Of a stretch of DNA of 64,000 nt, positions 45,562 through 52,979 are shown one piece after another. The translations under genes and the position numbers were made by a program. This DNA is from Curtobacterium sp. MCLR17_032 (lineage in GTDB: Bacteria > Actinomycetota > Actinomycetes > Actinomycetales > Microbacteriaceae): NCBI RefSeq assembly GCF_003234795.2, contig NZ_CP126268.1, positions 992,001 through 1,056,000 on the forward strand, given 5' to 3'. The stretch's first letter is position 1, and each line of letters opens with the position of its first letter. Under the pieces are notes generated by a model. The model ran no database searches and was not told the origin of the DNA. It saw only the letters and a program-made list of their open reading frames with translations.

Positions 45562-46563
45562 TCAGAAGCCGGACGGCACCCGCGGGGTGTACGCCTGCTC
45601 GAGTCGCGCGACCTCGTCGGACGTCAGCTCGATCGCCGTCGCAGCGACTGCGTCGTCGATGTGGTGCTCCTTCGTCGCGCCGATGATCGGCGCGGAGACG
45701 GCGGGCTTGCCGGCGACCCACGCGAGGGCGATCTGCGCCATGCTCGCGCCACGCGCCTCCGCGACCTGTCCGACCGCCTCGACGATCGCGCGGTTCGCAT
45801 CCTCGTCCTGGCGGTACAGCGTCTTGCCGAACTCGTCCGTGTCGGAACGGGAGCCGGAGCCCTGGGCATCCCACGGGCGTGTGACCTTGCCGCGGGCGAG
45901 CGGGCTCCACGGGATCACGCCGACGCCGGTGTGGGCGCAGAAGGGGTGCATCTCACGCTCTTCCTCCCGTTCGAGGAGGTTGTACTGGTCCTGCATCGCG
46001 ACGAACTTCGTCCAGCCGTGCCGCTCGGCGACGTGCTGCATCTCCGCGAACTGCCACGCCCACATGCTGGAGGCGCCGATGTAGCGGGCCTTGCCGGACT
46101 TGACGACGTCGTGCAGGGCCTCCATCGTCTCCTCGACCGGGGTGAGCGGGTCGAAACGGTGGATCTGGTAGAGGTCGACGTAGTCGGTACCGAGGCGCGT
46201 CAGGGAAGCGTCGATCTCGTGCATGATCGCCGCGCGGGACAGCCCGGCGCCGTTCCGGCCCGGTCGCATGCGGTTGAAGACCTTCGTGAAGACCTGGACC
46301 TCCTCGCGCGGGGCGAGTTCCTTGAGGAGTTCGCCCGTGATCTCCTCGCTGCTGCCCGCCGAGTAGACGTTCGCGGTGTCGAAGGTGGTGATGCCGGCGT
46401 CGAATGCCCGGCGGACGAAGGGGCGCGCTTCGTCGATGCCGACGCTCCAGGCGTGCGAGCCCATGGTCGGGTCGCCGTAGGACATCATGCCGAGGATGAC
46501 GCTCGAGATCTCGAGGCCGGTGTTGCCGAGGCGGACTGTCGGGACGGTGGGGGTGTCGGACAT
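45562..46563 (-). CDS. Aldo/keto reductase
   Basis: The 333-residue NADPH-dependent reductase has the catalytic tetrad D62, Y67, K94 and H135 (FDTANVYSAG, VFTKVFN, YQIHRFD), a family N terminus (VRLGNTGLEISSVILGMMSYG) and the C-terminal cofactor-binding APIIGATKEHHIDDA. It resembles the YajO/Gre-like bacterial reductases. The ATG has an AAGGA site. The physiological substrate is unknown. It is unrelated in close sequence to the second reductase at 50141. Confidence 0.92.
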   Translation of the reverse strand: MSDTPTVPTVRLGNTGLEISSVILGMMSYGDPTMGSHAWSVGIDEARPFVRRAFDAGITTFDTANVYSAGSSEEITGELLKELAPREEVQVFTKVFNRMRPGRNGAGLSRAAIMHEIDASLTRLGTDYVDLYQIHRFDPLTPVEETMEALHDVVKSGKARYIGASSMWAWQFAEMQHVAERHGWTKFVAMQDQYNLLEREEEREMHPFCAHTGVGVIPWSPLARGKVTRPWDAQGSGSRSDTDEFGKTLYRQDEDANRAIVEAVGQVAEARGASMAQIALAWVAGKPAVSAPIIGATKEHHIDDAVAATAIELTSDEVARLEQAYTPRVPSGF

Positions 46564-46738
46564 GCGGGGTCCTTCCGTGGCGGGTGGTGCGGGGTGCGGG
46601 GTGCGGGCCTTCTCGACGGGTGCGTCAGAGGGCCTTCCTGCGGGGCGGGCGTGAGCGGGCGTTCCTGCGCGGTGTTGAGCGGGTGTGTGGCGTGGGCGGG
46701 TGTGTGGGGTGCGTGAGTGGGTGTTTCTGCGGGGTGCG
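46564..46738. repeat. G-rich direct repeats in a gene gap
   Basis: The gap between the reductase start and the TIGR03086 pseudogene consists of imperfect repeats of GTGAGYGGGYG and TTCCTGCGGGG. It includes one GAGCGGGCGTTCCTGCG (46653) that resembles a single arm of the dyad family but lacks a partner 55 bp away. No gene is visible. Confidence 0.5.
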
Positions 46739-47305
46739 TCAGGCGGGGACCCGGGCATCTCGCCCGGTCACCGCGAGCAGCCGGACTTGCAGGGGAGCAT
46801 CGTCGTCCACCTGCACTGGAGCCGCGTACAGCCCGGTCGCCGCGAGGGACTGGATCTGCGGCTCGAAGTGCGTCCACACCGCATCGACGAGCTCGTCCGG
46901 CAGGTGTTCGTCGCTGCCGGTCGCGCGGGCCAGGTCCCACGTGTGGATCGTGATGTCGCTGGTCTGCTCCGCGAGGTACTCGCCAGCCTGCACCACGTCC
47001 GTCGACAGGTGCACCGGCGTGTCCTTCGGAGTGCGCTGCCACGCTTCGATGGCGGTGCTGGAGTGCCGTTGCCACTCGGCGAGGAGGTCTTCACCGATCG
47101 GTTCGAGGTCGGCTGCGGCCTGTTCGTGGTCGCTACCGGTGAGGAGCTTCGGGATTCATCGCTGCTCGTCGACCACGTGTGCGACGAGGTCGCGCGTCGT
47201 CCATTCAGAGTCCGGGGTCGGCGCGTCCCAGTCGGTCACCGCGGCGACACGGCGGCCGAACTCGGCCACGGCGAGGGTCTGCAACGTGATCCAGTCGGTG
47301 GACAT
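46739..47305 (-). pseudogene. TIGR03086 family metal-binding (DinB-like) protein with in-frame TGA
   Basis: Starting from an ATG at 47305 with an AGGAG site, the reading frame encodes MSTDWITLQTLAVAEFGRRV and runs to DLVAHVVDEQR. It then meets TGA at codon 50 (47158-47156) and continues with no other stop: IPKLLTGSDHEQAAADL to ITIHTWDLARATGSDEHLPDELV and the end at 46739. Family members have Trp at this position (DEQRW), so a TGG-to-TGA change explains the stop. The full protein would be about 188 residues, a four-helix-bundle maleylpyruvate-isomerase-like family with a metal-binding HxxxD-type site (HTWDLARA kept). Either a recent pseudogene or a base-call error. Confidence 0.8.
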
Positions 47306-47529
47306 CGGGGTGCTCCTGTTCGTCGGCGGGCGACGTCTCGACCTCAGTGTCGGACGTGCTCGTGTGCAGCGGTGATGCGTGCAACTCCGCGGCCAGGGGG
47401 CGGATTCCCTCGGGTGCGCCGGAGCGATCCTCACGGTACCGCTCGGCGTGACGGGAGGCGCTGGTGACGGACCACGCTGACGTCCAGTTCCGAGGTGGTG
47501 CGGTCGCGCGTGGGCCCGGTGGTGTGGGC

Positions 47530-47584
47530 GAGTGGGCGACATACCGCGGAGACGGGTGTGATCGCCCTGGTGTTCCGCCCGCTC
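47530..47584 (+). repeat. 55-bp dyad element 5
   Basis: GAGTGGGCGACA, a 30-bp core ending CGCCCTGGT, then GTTCCGCCCGCTC. Confidence 0.85.
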
Positions 47585-47672
47585 GTCTGGACGGGGCGTC
47601 GCGTGGCGGTGGCTGGCGATGGCTGGTGGCCCGGGGGCCGGTGCGTGGCTGGTGACCGGGTCGGCGGTGGGC

Positions 47673-47727
47673 GAGTGGGCGACATACCGCGGAGACGGGT
47701 GTGATCGCCCTGGTGTTCCGCCCGCTC
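47673..47727 (+). repeat. 55-bp dyad element 6 (identical to element 5)
   Basis: All 55 bases match element 5, including the core. The match extends only about 5 bp to the left and 1 bp to the right before the flanks diverge. Confidence 0.9.
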
Positions 47728-47871
47728 GGCTGGGAAGAGAGCGCACGGAGCGTCGCGGGTACGGCTCACGCGCTCGGCTGGAGGCGGTCGGCGGACGGCG
47801 GACGGCGAGCGCCGCTCGGAGTATGAGCGGCGGGATCAGGGGTCGTCGTCGGGTCAGCGTTGCCCGGACAG

Positions 47872-47908
47872 CACGAAGCCCCGACGCCGAGGGCGCCGGG
47901 GCTTCGTG
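47872..47908 (-). terminator. yceI terminator
   Basis: CACGAAGCCCCG and its exact complement enclose a 13-nt loop 12 bp beyond the yceI stop. Confidence 0.8.
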
Positions 47909-47919
47909 TGGGGGAGAGG

Positions 47920-48480
47920 TCAGGCCGCCTGGAGGACGAACTGGACGTCGAGGTTGATCGTGACGTCGTTGCCGAGGGTGAAGCCGCCGGCCTCGAGAGC
48001 CGCGTTCCAGTTCACGCCGAACTCGGTGCGGTCGATCTTGGTGGTGGCCTCGGCGCCGAGCTTGGTCTGGCCGTAGCCGTCGGTGGTGACGCCACCGAAC
48101 TCGGTCTTCAGGGTCACGGGCTTGGTGACGCCGCGCAGCGAGAGCTCGCCGTCGATGAGCATGTCGTCGCCGTCCTCGCGGATGCCGGTCGAACGGAAGA
48201 CCATGTGCGGGTGCTCTTCGGTGAGGAAGAAGTCGCCGGTGGCGAGGTGCTGGTCGCGCTGCGCCTGGTTCGTGTTGATGCTGGAGACGTCGATGGATGC
48301 CTCGAGCTTGGTGTCGAGGGGGTTCTCAGCGGTCACGAGGGTCGCGTCGAACTGCTCGAACTTGCCCTTGACCTTGCTGATCGCGAGGTGGCGGACCGAG
48401 AAGCTGACCTCGGAGTGGGTCGGGTCGAGCTTCCAGGTGCCGGTGACGTAGCCGGGGATGGCGGAGGCGTTGAGAGCCAT
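47920..48480 (-). CDS. YceI family lipid-binding protein
   Basis: The 186-residue protein is a YceI lipocalin-like fold that binds isoprenoid or other amphiphilic lipids: GTWKLDPTHSEVSFSVRHLAISKVKGKFEQFDATL, then ASIDVSSINTNQAQRDQHL, FRSTGI, and LSLRGVTKPVTLKTEF near the end. It has no signal peptide, so it is the cytoplasmic type common in actinobacteria. An AAGGA site precedes the ATG. The promoter has a MarR-type palindrome across its -35, so it is probably repressed by a MarR regulator encoded elsewhere. Confidence 0.93.
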   Translation of the reverse strand: MALNASAIPGYVTGTWKLDPTHSEVSFSVRHLAISKVKGKFEQFDATLVTAENPLDTKLEASIDVSSINTNQAQRDQHLATGDFFLTEEHPHMVFRSTGIREDGDDMLIDGELSLRGVTKPVTLKTEFGGVTTDGYGQTKLGAEATTKIDRTEFGVNWNAALEAGGFTLGNDVTINLDVQFVLQAA

Positions 48481-48558
48481 GGTGTGTCCTTCTTCGAGCG
48501 ATGAGTCATGGGGCGGGCGCGGCATTGCATGCGCCTGCATCGAACCTGATCGTAGCCC

Positions 48559-48590
48559 ATTCTGCATCGCTTTGGTTGAAGCGTCAACCA
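48559..48590 (-). promoter_or_regulatory. yceI promoter with MarR-type operator
   Basis: On the minus strand TTGACG (48587-48582), a 17-bp spacer and CAGAAT (48564-48559) form a promoter. The 18-bp palindrome TGGTTGAAGCGTCAACCA at 48573-48590 (7-bp arms, 4-bp centre) covers the -35. The form and size fit MarR-family operators. Confidence 0.65.
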
Positions 48591-48609
48591 TTGTTCACTG
48601 AAGTGTCGC

Positions 48610-49524
48610 TCATGGGCGATGTGGACCCGCTCTCCCCACGGTGAGGAGTCGGTGGATCCTGCCGACGAAACGGTCGACCGCAGGTCCGACGTCGTCCGCG
48701 GTCGCTCGGACCAGCCACCAGTCGCCGTCCTTGAGCAGTTCACCCCGAGTCAGGTCCTTCCGGAACGTCACAGGGTCGGACCGGTGCAGATCGCTCTCGT
48801 ACTCGATCGCGACGCGGGCGTCCGGGTACGCGAGGTCGACGCATGCCACCCACCGCCCGTCCACGACGACGTCATGGTTCAACGCAGGTTGTGGAAGCCC
48901 CGCCCGGGTCAGCACGAGGCGCGTCCGTGTCTCGCCGGGGGAGCGGGAGCCGGTCCGGATCTCAGCGATCGCTGCGCGGAGCTTCACGACGCCGCGGCAC
49001 CCTCGACGTCGGCGGACCGCTGCCACGAGCTCAGGGACCGTCACCCATCCGAGCCATCCCACGAGGGCGTCTCCGGCGACGATGAGTTCGTCCAGCGAGA
49101 GCGACGAAGCAAGAGCGGTGAAGGTGTCGGCAGGGTGCGTCAGCCGCACACCCCGGCTGTGGACGACGCGGACGGATCCGGCGCGTGCACGATGGCCGAC
49201 CGACCCGCGGACCCGGAGCGCCTGGTCCGTCCCGATCGTCGTCACGTGGAGGCGTGGGTCGCGCTCGAGTCGACGGGGCAGGGGGACGCCGAGCAGCATG
49301 GCGGCAGTGGTGTGGCTGAAGACCTGATCGCCGCGCAGTCTCGGAGCGAGTGCCCGGGCGAGTTCGTCCGGTGTCCGGGGCTGGGTCGCGCATCGGATGC
49401 CGTGGAAGGGCCGGCGGAGGTCTCGGGCATCGAGTCGGCCGCGCGGCACACCCATGTGGAGCGCGCGGCGCACACGGAACGGCGTCCGGCGCAAAGCCTG
49501 GGGAAGCGGGGTCTTCGGAGACAT
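48610..49524 (-). CDS. DUF559/Vsr-like endonuclease-domain protein with AbiEi-like N terminus
   Basis: The 304-residue protein belongs to a family widespread in actinobacteria. The N-terminal half is winged-helix/AbiEi-antitoxin-like (FRVRRALHMGVPRGRLDARDLRRPFHGIR, VFSHTTAAMLLGVPLP). The C-terminal half is a PD-(D/E)xK fold like DUF559: LNHDVVVDGRWVACVDLAYPDARVAIEYESDLHR, with the D and the ExE acidic residues in place, ending in a DWWLVRATADDV strand. The function is unknown; no partner toxin is adjacent. Dyad elements flank it on both sides. I use the ATG at 49524; one three codons earlier is equally possible. Confidence 0.78.
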   Translation of the reverse strand: MSPKTPLPQALRRTPFRVRRALHMGVPRGRLDARDLRRPFHGIRCATQPRTPDELARALAPRLRGDQVFSHTTAAMLLGVPLPRRLERDPRLHVTTIGTDQALRVRGSVGHRARAGSVRVVHSRGVRLTHPADTFTALASSLSLDELIVAGDALVGWLGWVTVPELVAAVRRRRGCRGVVKLRAAIAEIRTGSRSPGETRTRLVLTRAGLPQPALNHDVVVDGRWVACVDLAYPDARVAIEYESDLHRSDPVTFRKDLTRGELLKDGDWWLVRATADDVGPAVDRFVGRIHRLLTVGRAGPHRP

Positions 49525-49627
49525 GCCGTCCATGCTGGAACCGCACCAGCACGGCGGGGGCGGGGCGTGCCTCCAGTGTGGATTCATGTGGAGGGCGGCG
49601 AGATGTGCAGGAAAGGCCGCGCAACGC

Positions 49628-49682
49628 GAGCGGGCGCAATCGTGGGCGAGCAGGCCTGATCGAGTCCGCTTTCCGCCCACTC
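49628..49682 (+). repeat. 55-bp dyad element 7
   Basis: GAGCGGGCGCAA, a 30-bp core, then TTTCCGCCCACTC. Confidence 0.8.
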
Positions 49683-49791
49683 GCCGGTGGGGCACCCAGA
49701 GGGAGCGTGCGGTCTCGCCCGATAGCGACCTGGTCGAGCCCGCGCCCGGTGAGTGGGCGCACGCGGCGACGCGGCGAGCGGGCGACGCGGT

Positions 49792-49846
49792 GAGTGGGCG
49801 AGAACGTCCTCTCTGCGGCGGGTTCGCTCTGGTATTCCGCCCGCTC
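49792..49846 (+). repeat. 55-bp dyad element 8
   Basis: GAGTGGGCGAGA, a 30-bp core ending CGCTCTGGT, then ATTCCGCCCGCTC. Orphan left arms GAGTGGGCG (49751) and GAGCGGGCG (49776) lie just before it with no partner at the right distance. Confidence 0.85.
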
Positions 49847-49950
49847 GACGGGGACGGGAGGGACGGGAGGGACGAGAAGGACGGGGCGCGGGGGACACGT
49901 GGGACCGGAGGGACGGGTGGGCTGGGGCCCGGGGGTGCACGGTCTGGCAT

Positions 49951-50034
49951 CTCGCCCGTTCGCCGACCGGGCTCGCCCGTTCGCCGACCGGGCTCGCCCG
50001 TTCGCCGACCGGGCTCGCCCCTTCACCGGCCGGC
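49951..50034 (+). repeat. 21-bp tandem repeat, three exact copies plus a degenerate fourth
   Basis: Units start at 49951, 49972, 49993 and 50014. Each begins CTCGCCCGTTC, resembling the right arm of the dyad elements. No gene is evident in the surrounding 49525-50140 gap. Confidence 0.9.
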
Positions 50035-50127
50035 CCGAGTGGAGCCGGCCGGAACCACACGGCGCGGGCACCACTGTCTGCTGTCCACAGGTACTGCCAC
50101 GGCCTCCCGCGTGCGCGCTCACTCCAG

Positions 50128-50133
50128 TAGCGT
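50128..50133 (+). promoter_or_regulatory. -10 box of leaderless promoter
   Basis: TAGCGT lies 7 nt before the ATG at 50141; the identical box and spacing precede the gene at 58110. Confidence 0.65.
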
Positions 50134-50140
50134 CGACACC

Positions 50141-51145
50141 ATGGAATTCAGGTACCTCGGCAACTCCGGTCTCAAGATCTCGGAGATCACCTACGGCAAC
50201 TGGCTGACGCACGGCTCGCAGGTCGAGAACGACGTCGCCACCCAGTGCGTGCGGGCTGCGCTCGACGCCGGAATCACGACGTTCGACACCGCGGACACCT
50301 ACGCGAACACGGCAGCCGAGACGGTCCTCGGCGAAGCACTCAAGGGCGAGCGCCGTCAGTCCCTCGAGGTCTTCACGAAGGTCTACTGGCCGACCGGCCC
50401 GATGGGGCACAACGACGTCGGCCTCAGCCGCAAGCACATCATGGAGTCGATCAACGGCTCGCTCGAGCGTCTGCAGACCGACTACGTCGACCTCTACCAG
50501 GCACACCGCTTCGACTACGAGACCCCGCTCGAAGAGACCATGCAGGCCTTCGCGGACGTCGTCCGCCAGGGCAAGGCGCTCTACATCGGCGTCAGCGAGT
50601 GGTCCGCCGAGCAGATCCGTGCCGGCGCCGCCCTCGCGAAGGAGCTCGGCTTCCAGCTCATCTCGAACCAGCCGCAGTACTCGATGCTGTGGCGCGTCAT
50701 CGAGGGAGAGGTCGTCCCCGCCTCGAAGCAGCTCGGCCTGTCGCAGATCGTCTGGTCGCCGATCGCCCAGGGCGTCCTCACCGGCAAGTACAAGCCGGGA
50801 CAGCCGCTCCCCGAGGGGTCGCGCGCCACGGACGAGAAGGGCGGCGCGGACATGATCAAGCGGTTCATGCGCGACGAGGTCCTCGAGGCCGTCCAGCGTC
50901 TCCAGCCGGTCGCCGACGAGTCCGGGCTCACGCTCGCGCAGCTCGCCATCGCCTGGACCCTGCAGAACGAGAACGTCGCGTCGGCCATCGTCGGCGCCTC
51001 GCGTCCGTCGCAGGTCACCGACAACGTGAAGGCAGCGGGCATCACGCTCGACGCCGACACGATGGCGCGCATCGACGAGGCGCTCGGGGACATCCCGGAG
51101 CGCGACGCGTCGAAGAACGTGTCACCGGCCAAGCGCCCCGCCTGA
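50141..51145 (+). CDS. Aldo/keto reductase, potassium-channel beta-subunit-like
   Basis: The 334-residue reductase has the tetrad D49, Y54, K80 and H122 and the N terminus MEFRYLGNSGLKISEITYGNW typical of the AKR6/YghZ and voltage-gated K-channel beta-subunit branch. Cofactor-binding features include SPIAQGVLTGKY and AIVGASRPSQVTDNVKA. It is probably NADPH-dependent and cytosolic. The start is fixed by a leaderless promoter. A perfect 50-bp palindrome terminates it. Confidence 0.93.
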   Translation: MEFRYLGNSGLKISEITYGNWLTHGSQVENDVATQCVRAALDAGITTFDTADTYANTAAETVLGEALKGERRQSLEVFTKVYWPTGPMGHNDVGLSRKHIMESINGSLERLQTDYVDLYQAHRFDYETPLEETMQAFADVVRQGKALYIGVSEWSAEQIRAGAALAKELGFQLISNQPQYSMLWRVIEGEVVPASKQLGLSQIVWSPIAQGVLTGKYKPGQPLPEGSRATDEKGGADMIKRFMRDEVLEAVQRLQPVADESGLTLAQLAIAWTLQNENVASAIVGASRPSQVTDNVKAAGITLDADTMARIDEALGDIPERDASKNVSPAKRPA

Positions 51146-51160
51146 GCGGAACCCACCGCC

Positions 51161-51210
51161 TGACGGACGGGAGGCCCGGTACCAGCTGGTACCGGGCCTC
51201 CCGTCCGTCA
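51161..51210. terminator. Perfect 50-bp palindrome, GACGGGAGGC family
   Basis: The arms are 25 bp each with no mismatch and no loop, containing GACGGGAGGCCCGGTACCAG. It lies between the convergent reductase and treZ genes and can end both transcripts. Confidence 0.9.
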
Positions 51211-51224
51211 CGGGGTTGCGCAGG

Positions 51225-52979
51225 TCAGCGCACCACCACGAGCCCACGGCCGGCGAAGCGGACGCCGTCGGTGTCGAAGTCGGCGTCACCGAAGCTGAAC
51301 AGCACCTCGCCGGTGGCGCCGACGAGCGGGACCTCCGCCGGGTCGTCGGACAGGTTCACGACGACGTGCACCGGTGCTGCCGTCGGGCCGAGCAGACCGC
51401 GGGTCAGCACGAGCCACCGCTCGTCCTCGCTGAAACGGACCGCGTTCGCCTCGTACCGGTGGTCCACGAAGGCCTCGTCGGTCCGCCGGAGGGCGACGAG
51501 AACCCGGTACGCGTTGAGGATCCGGGCGCCACGCTCGGAGTCGACGTCGGACCAGTCGAGCTTCGAGTTCGTGAACGTCGTCGGGTCCTGCGGGTCCGGC
51601 ACGGTCGACTCGTCCCAGCCGTGTTCGGCGAACTCCTTGATCCGACCCTCGGCGGTGACCTTGCCGAGCTCCGGCTCCGGGTGCGAGGTGAAGAACTGCC
51701 ACGGGGTAGTGGCGGCGAACTCCTCGCCCATGAAGAGCATCGGCGTGAACGGGCCGAGCAGGGTGAGCGCCGCGGCGATGACCAGGCCCTCGTCGGACAC
51801 CGTCGCCGCCAGGCGGTCCCCGGCGGCGCGGTTGCCGATCTGGTCGTGGTTCTGGTTCGCCACGACGAGAGCGGTCGTCGGCGAGGTGCCGCGGTCGATC
51901 GGACGGCCGTGACGCTTGCCACGGAACGACGACCAGGTGCCGTCGTGGAAGAAGCCCTGGTCGAGGACCTTGGCCAGCGCGGTCAGCGGTGCGAAGTCGG
52001 CGTAGTAGCCGTTCGTCTCGCCGGTGACCGCGACGTGCACGGCGTGGTGGAAGTCGTCCGACCACTGACCGGCCAGCCCGTAGCCGGCGGCTTCACGCGG
52101 CCGGAACATGACCGGGTCGTTGAGGTCGGACTCGGCGATCAGGGACAGCGGCTTGCCGGTGAAGGACGAGAACGCGTCGGTCTCGCTGGCCATCTCCGCC
52201 AGGATGTGCGGGCGGGTCGTGTCGCGGATGGCGTGCACGGCGTCGAGTCGCAGTCCGTCGACGTGGTGGTCGCGGAACCACATCCGGACGTTGTCCAGCA
52301 CGTAGCGGCGCACCTCGGGCTCCTCGACGTTGACCGAGTCGCCCCACGTGTTGGCCAGACCCTGCACCAGGTACGGACCGTAGAGCGGCAGGTAGTTGCC
52401 GCTGGGTCCGAGGTGGTTGTAGACGACGTCCTGGATGACACCGAGGCCGAGCGCGTGCGCGCGGTCGACGAAGCGGTCGTAGGCGTCGGGGCCACCGTAG
52501 GGCGCGTGCACCGCATACCACGCGACACCGTCGTAGCCCCAGTTCCACTCGCCGTTGACACCGTTGACCGGCAGGAGTTCGACGAACTCGACACCGAGCT
52601 CGACCAGGTGCTCGAGCTTGGCGGCCGCGGCGTCCAGGGTGCCCTCTGGGGTGTACGTGCCGATGTGCATCTCGTAGATGACACCGCCGCGGGCCGGACG
52701 ACCGGTCCAGGCATCGTCGGTCCAGCGGAAGCGCTCCGGGTCCACGACCTCGGACGGGCCGTGCACGCCCTCGGGCTGGAAGCGGCTGCGCGGGTCGGGT
52801 CGGACGGCGTCGTCCCCGTCGATGCGGAAGCCGTAGCGCGCTCCGACGACGGGCAGGACGTCGTCCGTCGTCCACCAGCCGTCGTCCCCGCGTGTGAGCG
52901 GGTGCTCGGTGCCGTCGACGACGAGTCGGACGTTCTCGGGTTCGGGGGCCCAGACGCCGTAGCGGTCGGGACTGGTCAT
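51225..52979 (-). CDS. treZ: Malto-oligosyltrehalose trehalohydrolase
   Basis: TreZ releases trehalose from maltooligosyltrehalose. The 584-residue enzyme has an N-terminal beta domain ([17 protein letters not shown]), the GH13 barrel with [27 protein letters not shown] and [13 protein letters not shown], nucleophile region [12 protein letters not shown], acid LIAESDLND, and [16 protein letters not shown]. Its ATG overlaps the treY stop (ATGA). Together with TreY it makes trehalose from glycogen-derived chains. Confidence 0.95.
   Translation of the reverse strand: MTSPDRYGVWAPEPENVRLVVDGTEHPLTRGDDGWWTTDDVLPVVGARYGFRIDGDDAVRPDPRSRFQPEGVHGPSEVVDPERFRWTDDAWTGRPARGGVIYEMHIGTYTPEGTLDAAAAKLEHLVELGVEFVELLPVNGVNGEWNWGYDGVAWYAVHAPYGGPDAYDRFVDRAHALGLGVIQDVVYNHLGPSGNYLPLYGPYLVQGLANTWGDSVNVEEPEVRRYVLDNVRMWFRDHHVDGLRLDAVHAIRDTTRPHILAEMASETDAFSSFTGKPLSLIAESDLNDPVMFRPREAAGYGLAGQWSDDFHHAVHVAVTGETNGYYADFAPLTALAKVLDQGFFHDGTWSSFRGKRHGRPIDRGTSPTTALVVANQNHDQIGNRAAGDRLAATVSDEGLVIAAALTLLGPFTPMLFMGEEFAATTPWQFFTSHPEPELGKVTAEGRIKEFAEHGWDESTVPDPQDPTTFTNSKLDWSDVDSERGARILNAYRVLVALRRTDEAFVDHRYEANAVRFSEDERWLVLTRGLLGPTAAPVHVVVNLSDDPAEVPLVGATGEVLFSFGDADFDTDGVRFAGRGLVVVR

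Larger units (their letters stand above)
47306..47871. other. Gene-free stretch holding two dyad elements
   Basis: I see no supportable gene in this interval. It contains dyad elements 5 and 6 and some GC-rich filler. Confidence 0.5.

Noticed and set aside
46653..46669. Eleventh dyad element upstream of the first aldo/keto reductase
   Set aside because: One arm-like sequence GAGCGGGCGTTCC is present, but no complementary arm lies about 42 bp away.
47156..47158. Selenocysteine codon at the TGA in the TIGR03086 gene
   Set aside because: Family members have Trp there, no selenoprotein-like motif surrounds it, and no SECIS-like hairpin is obvious just downstream.
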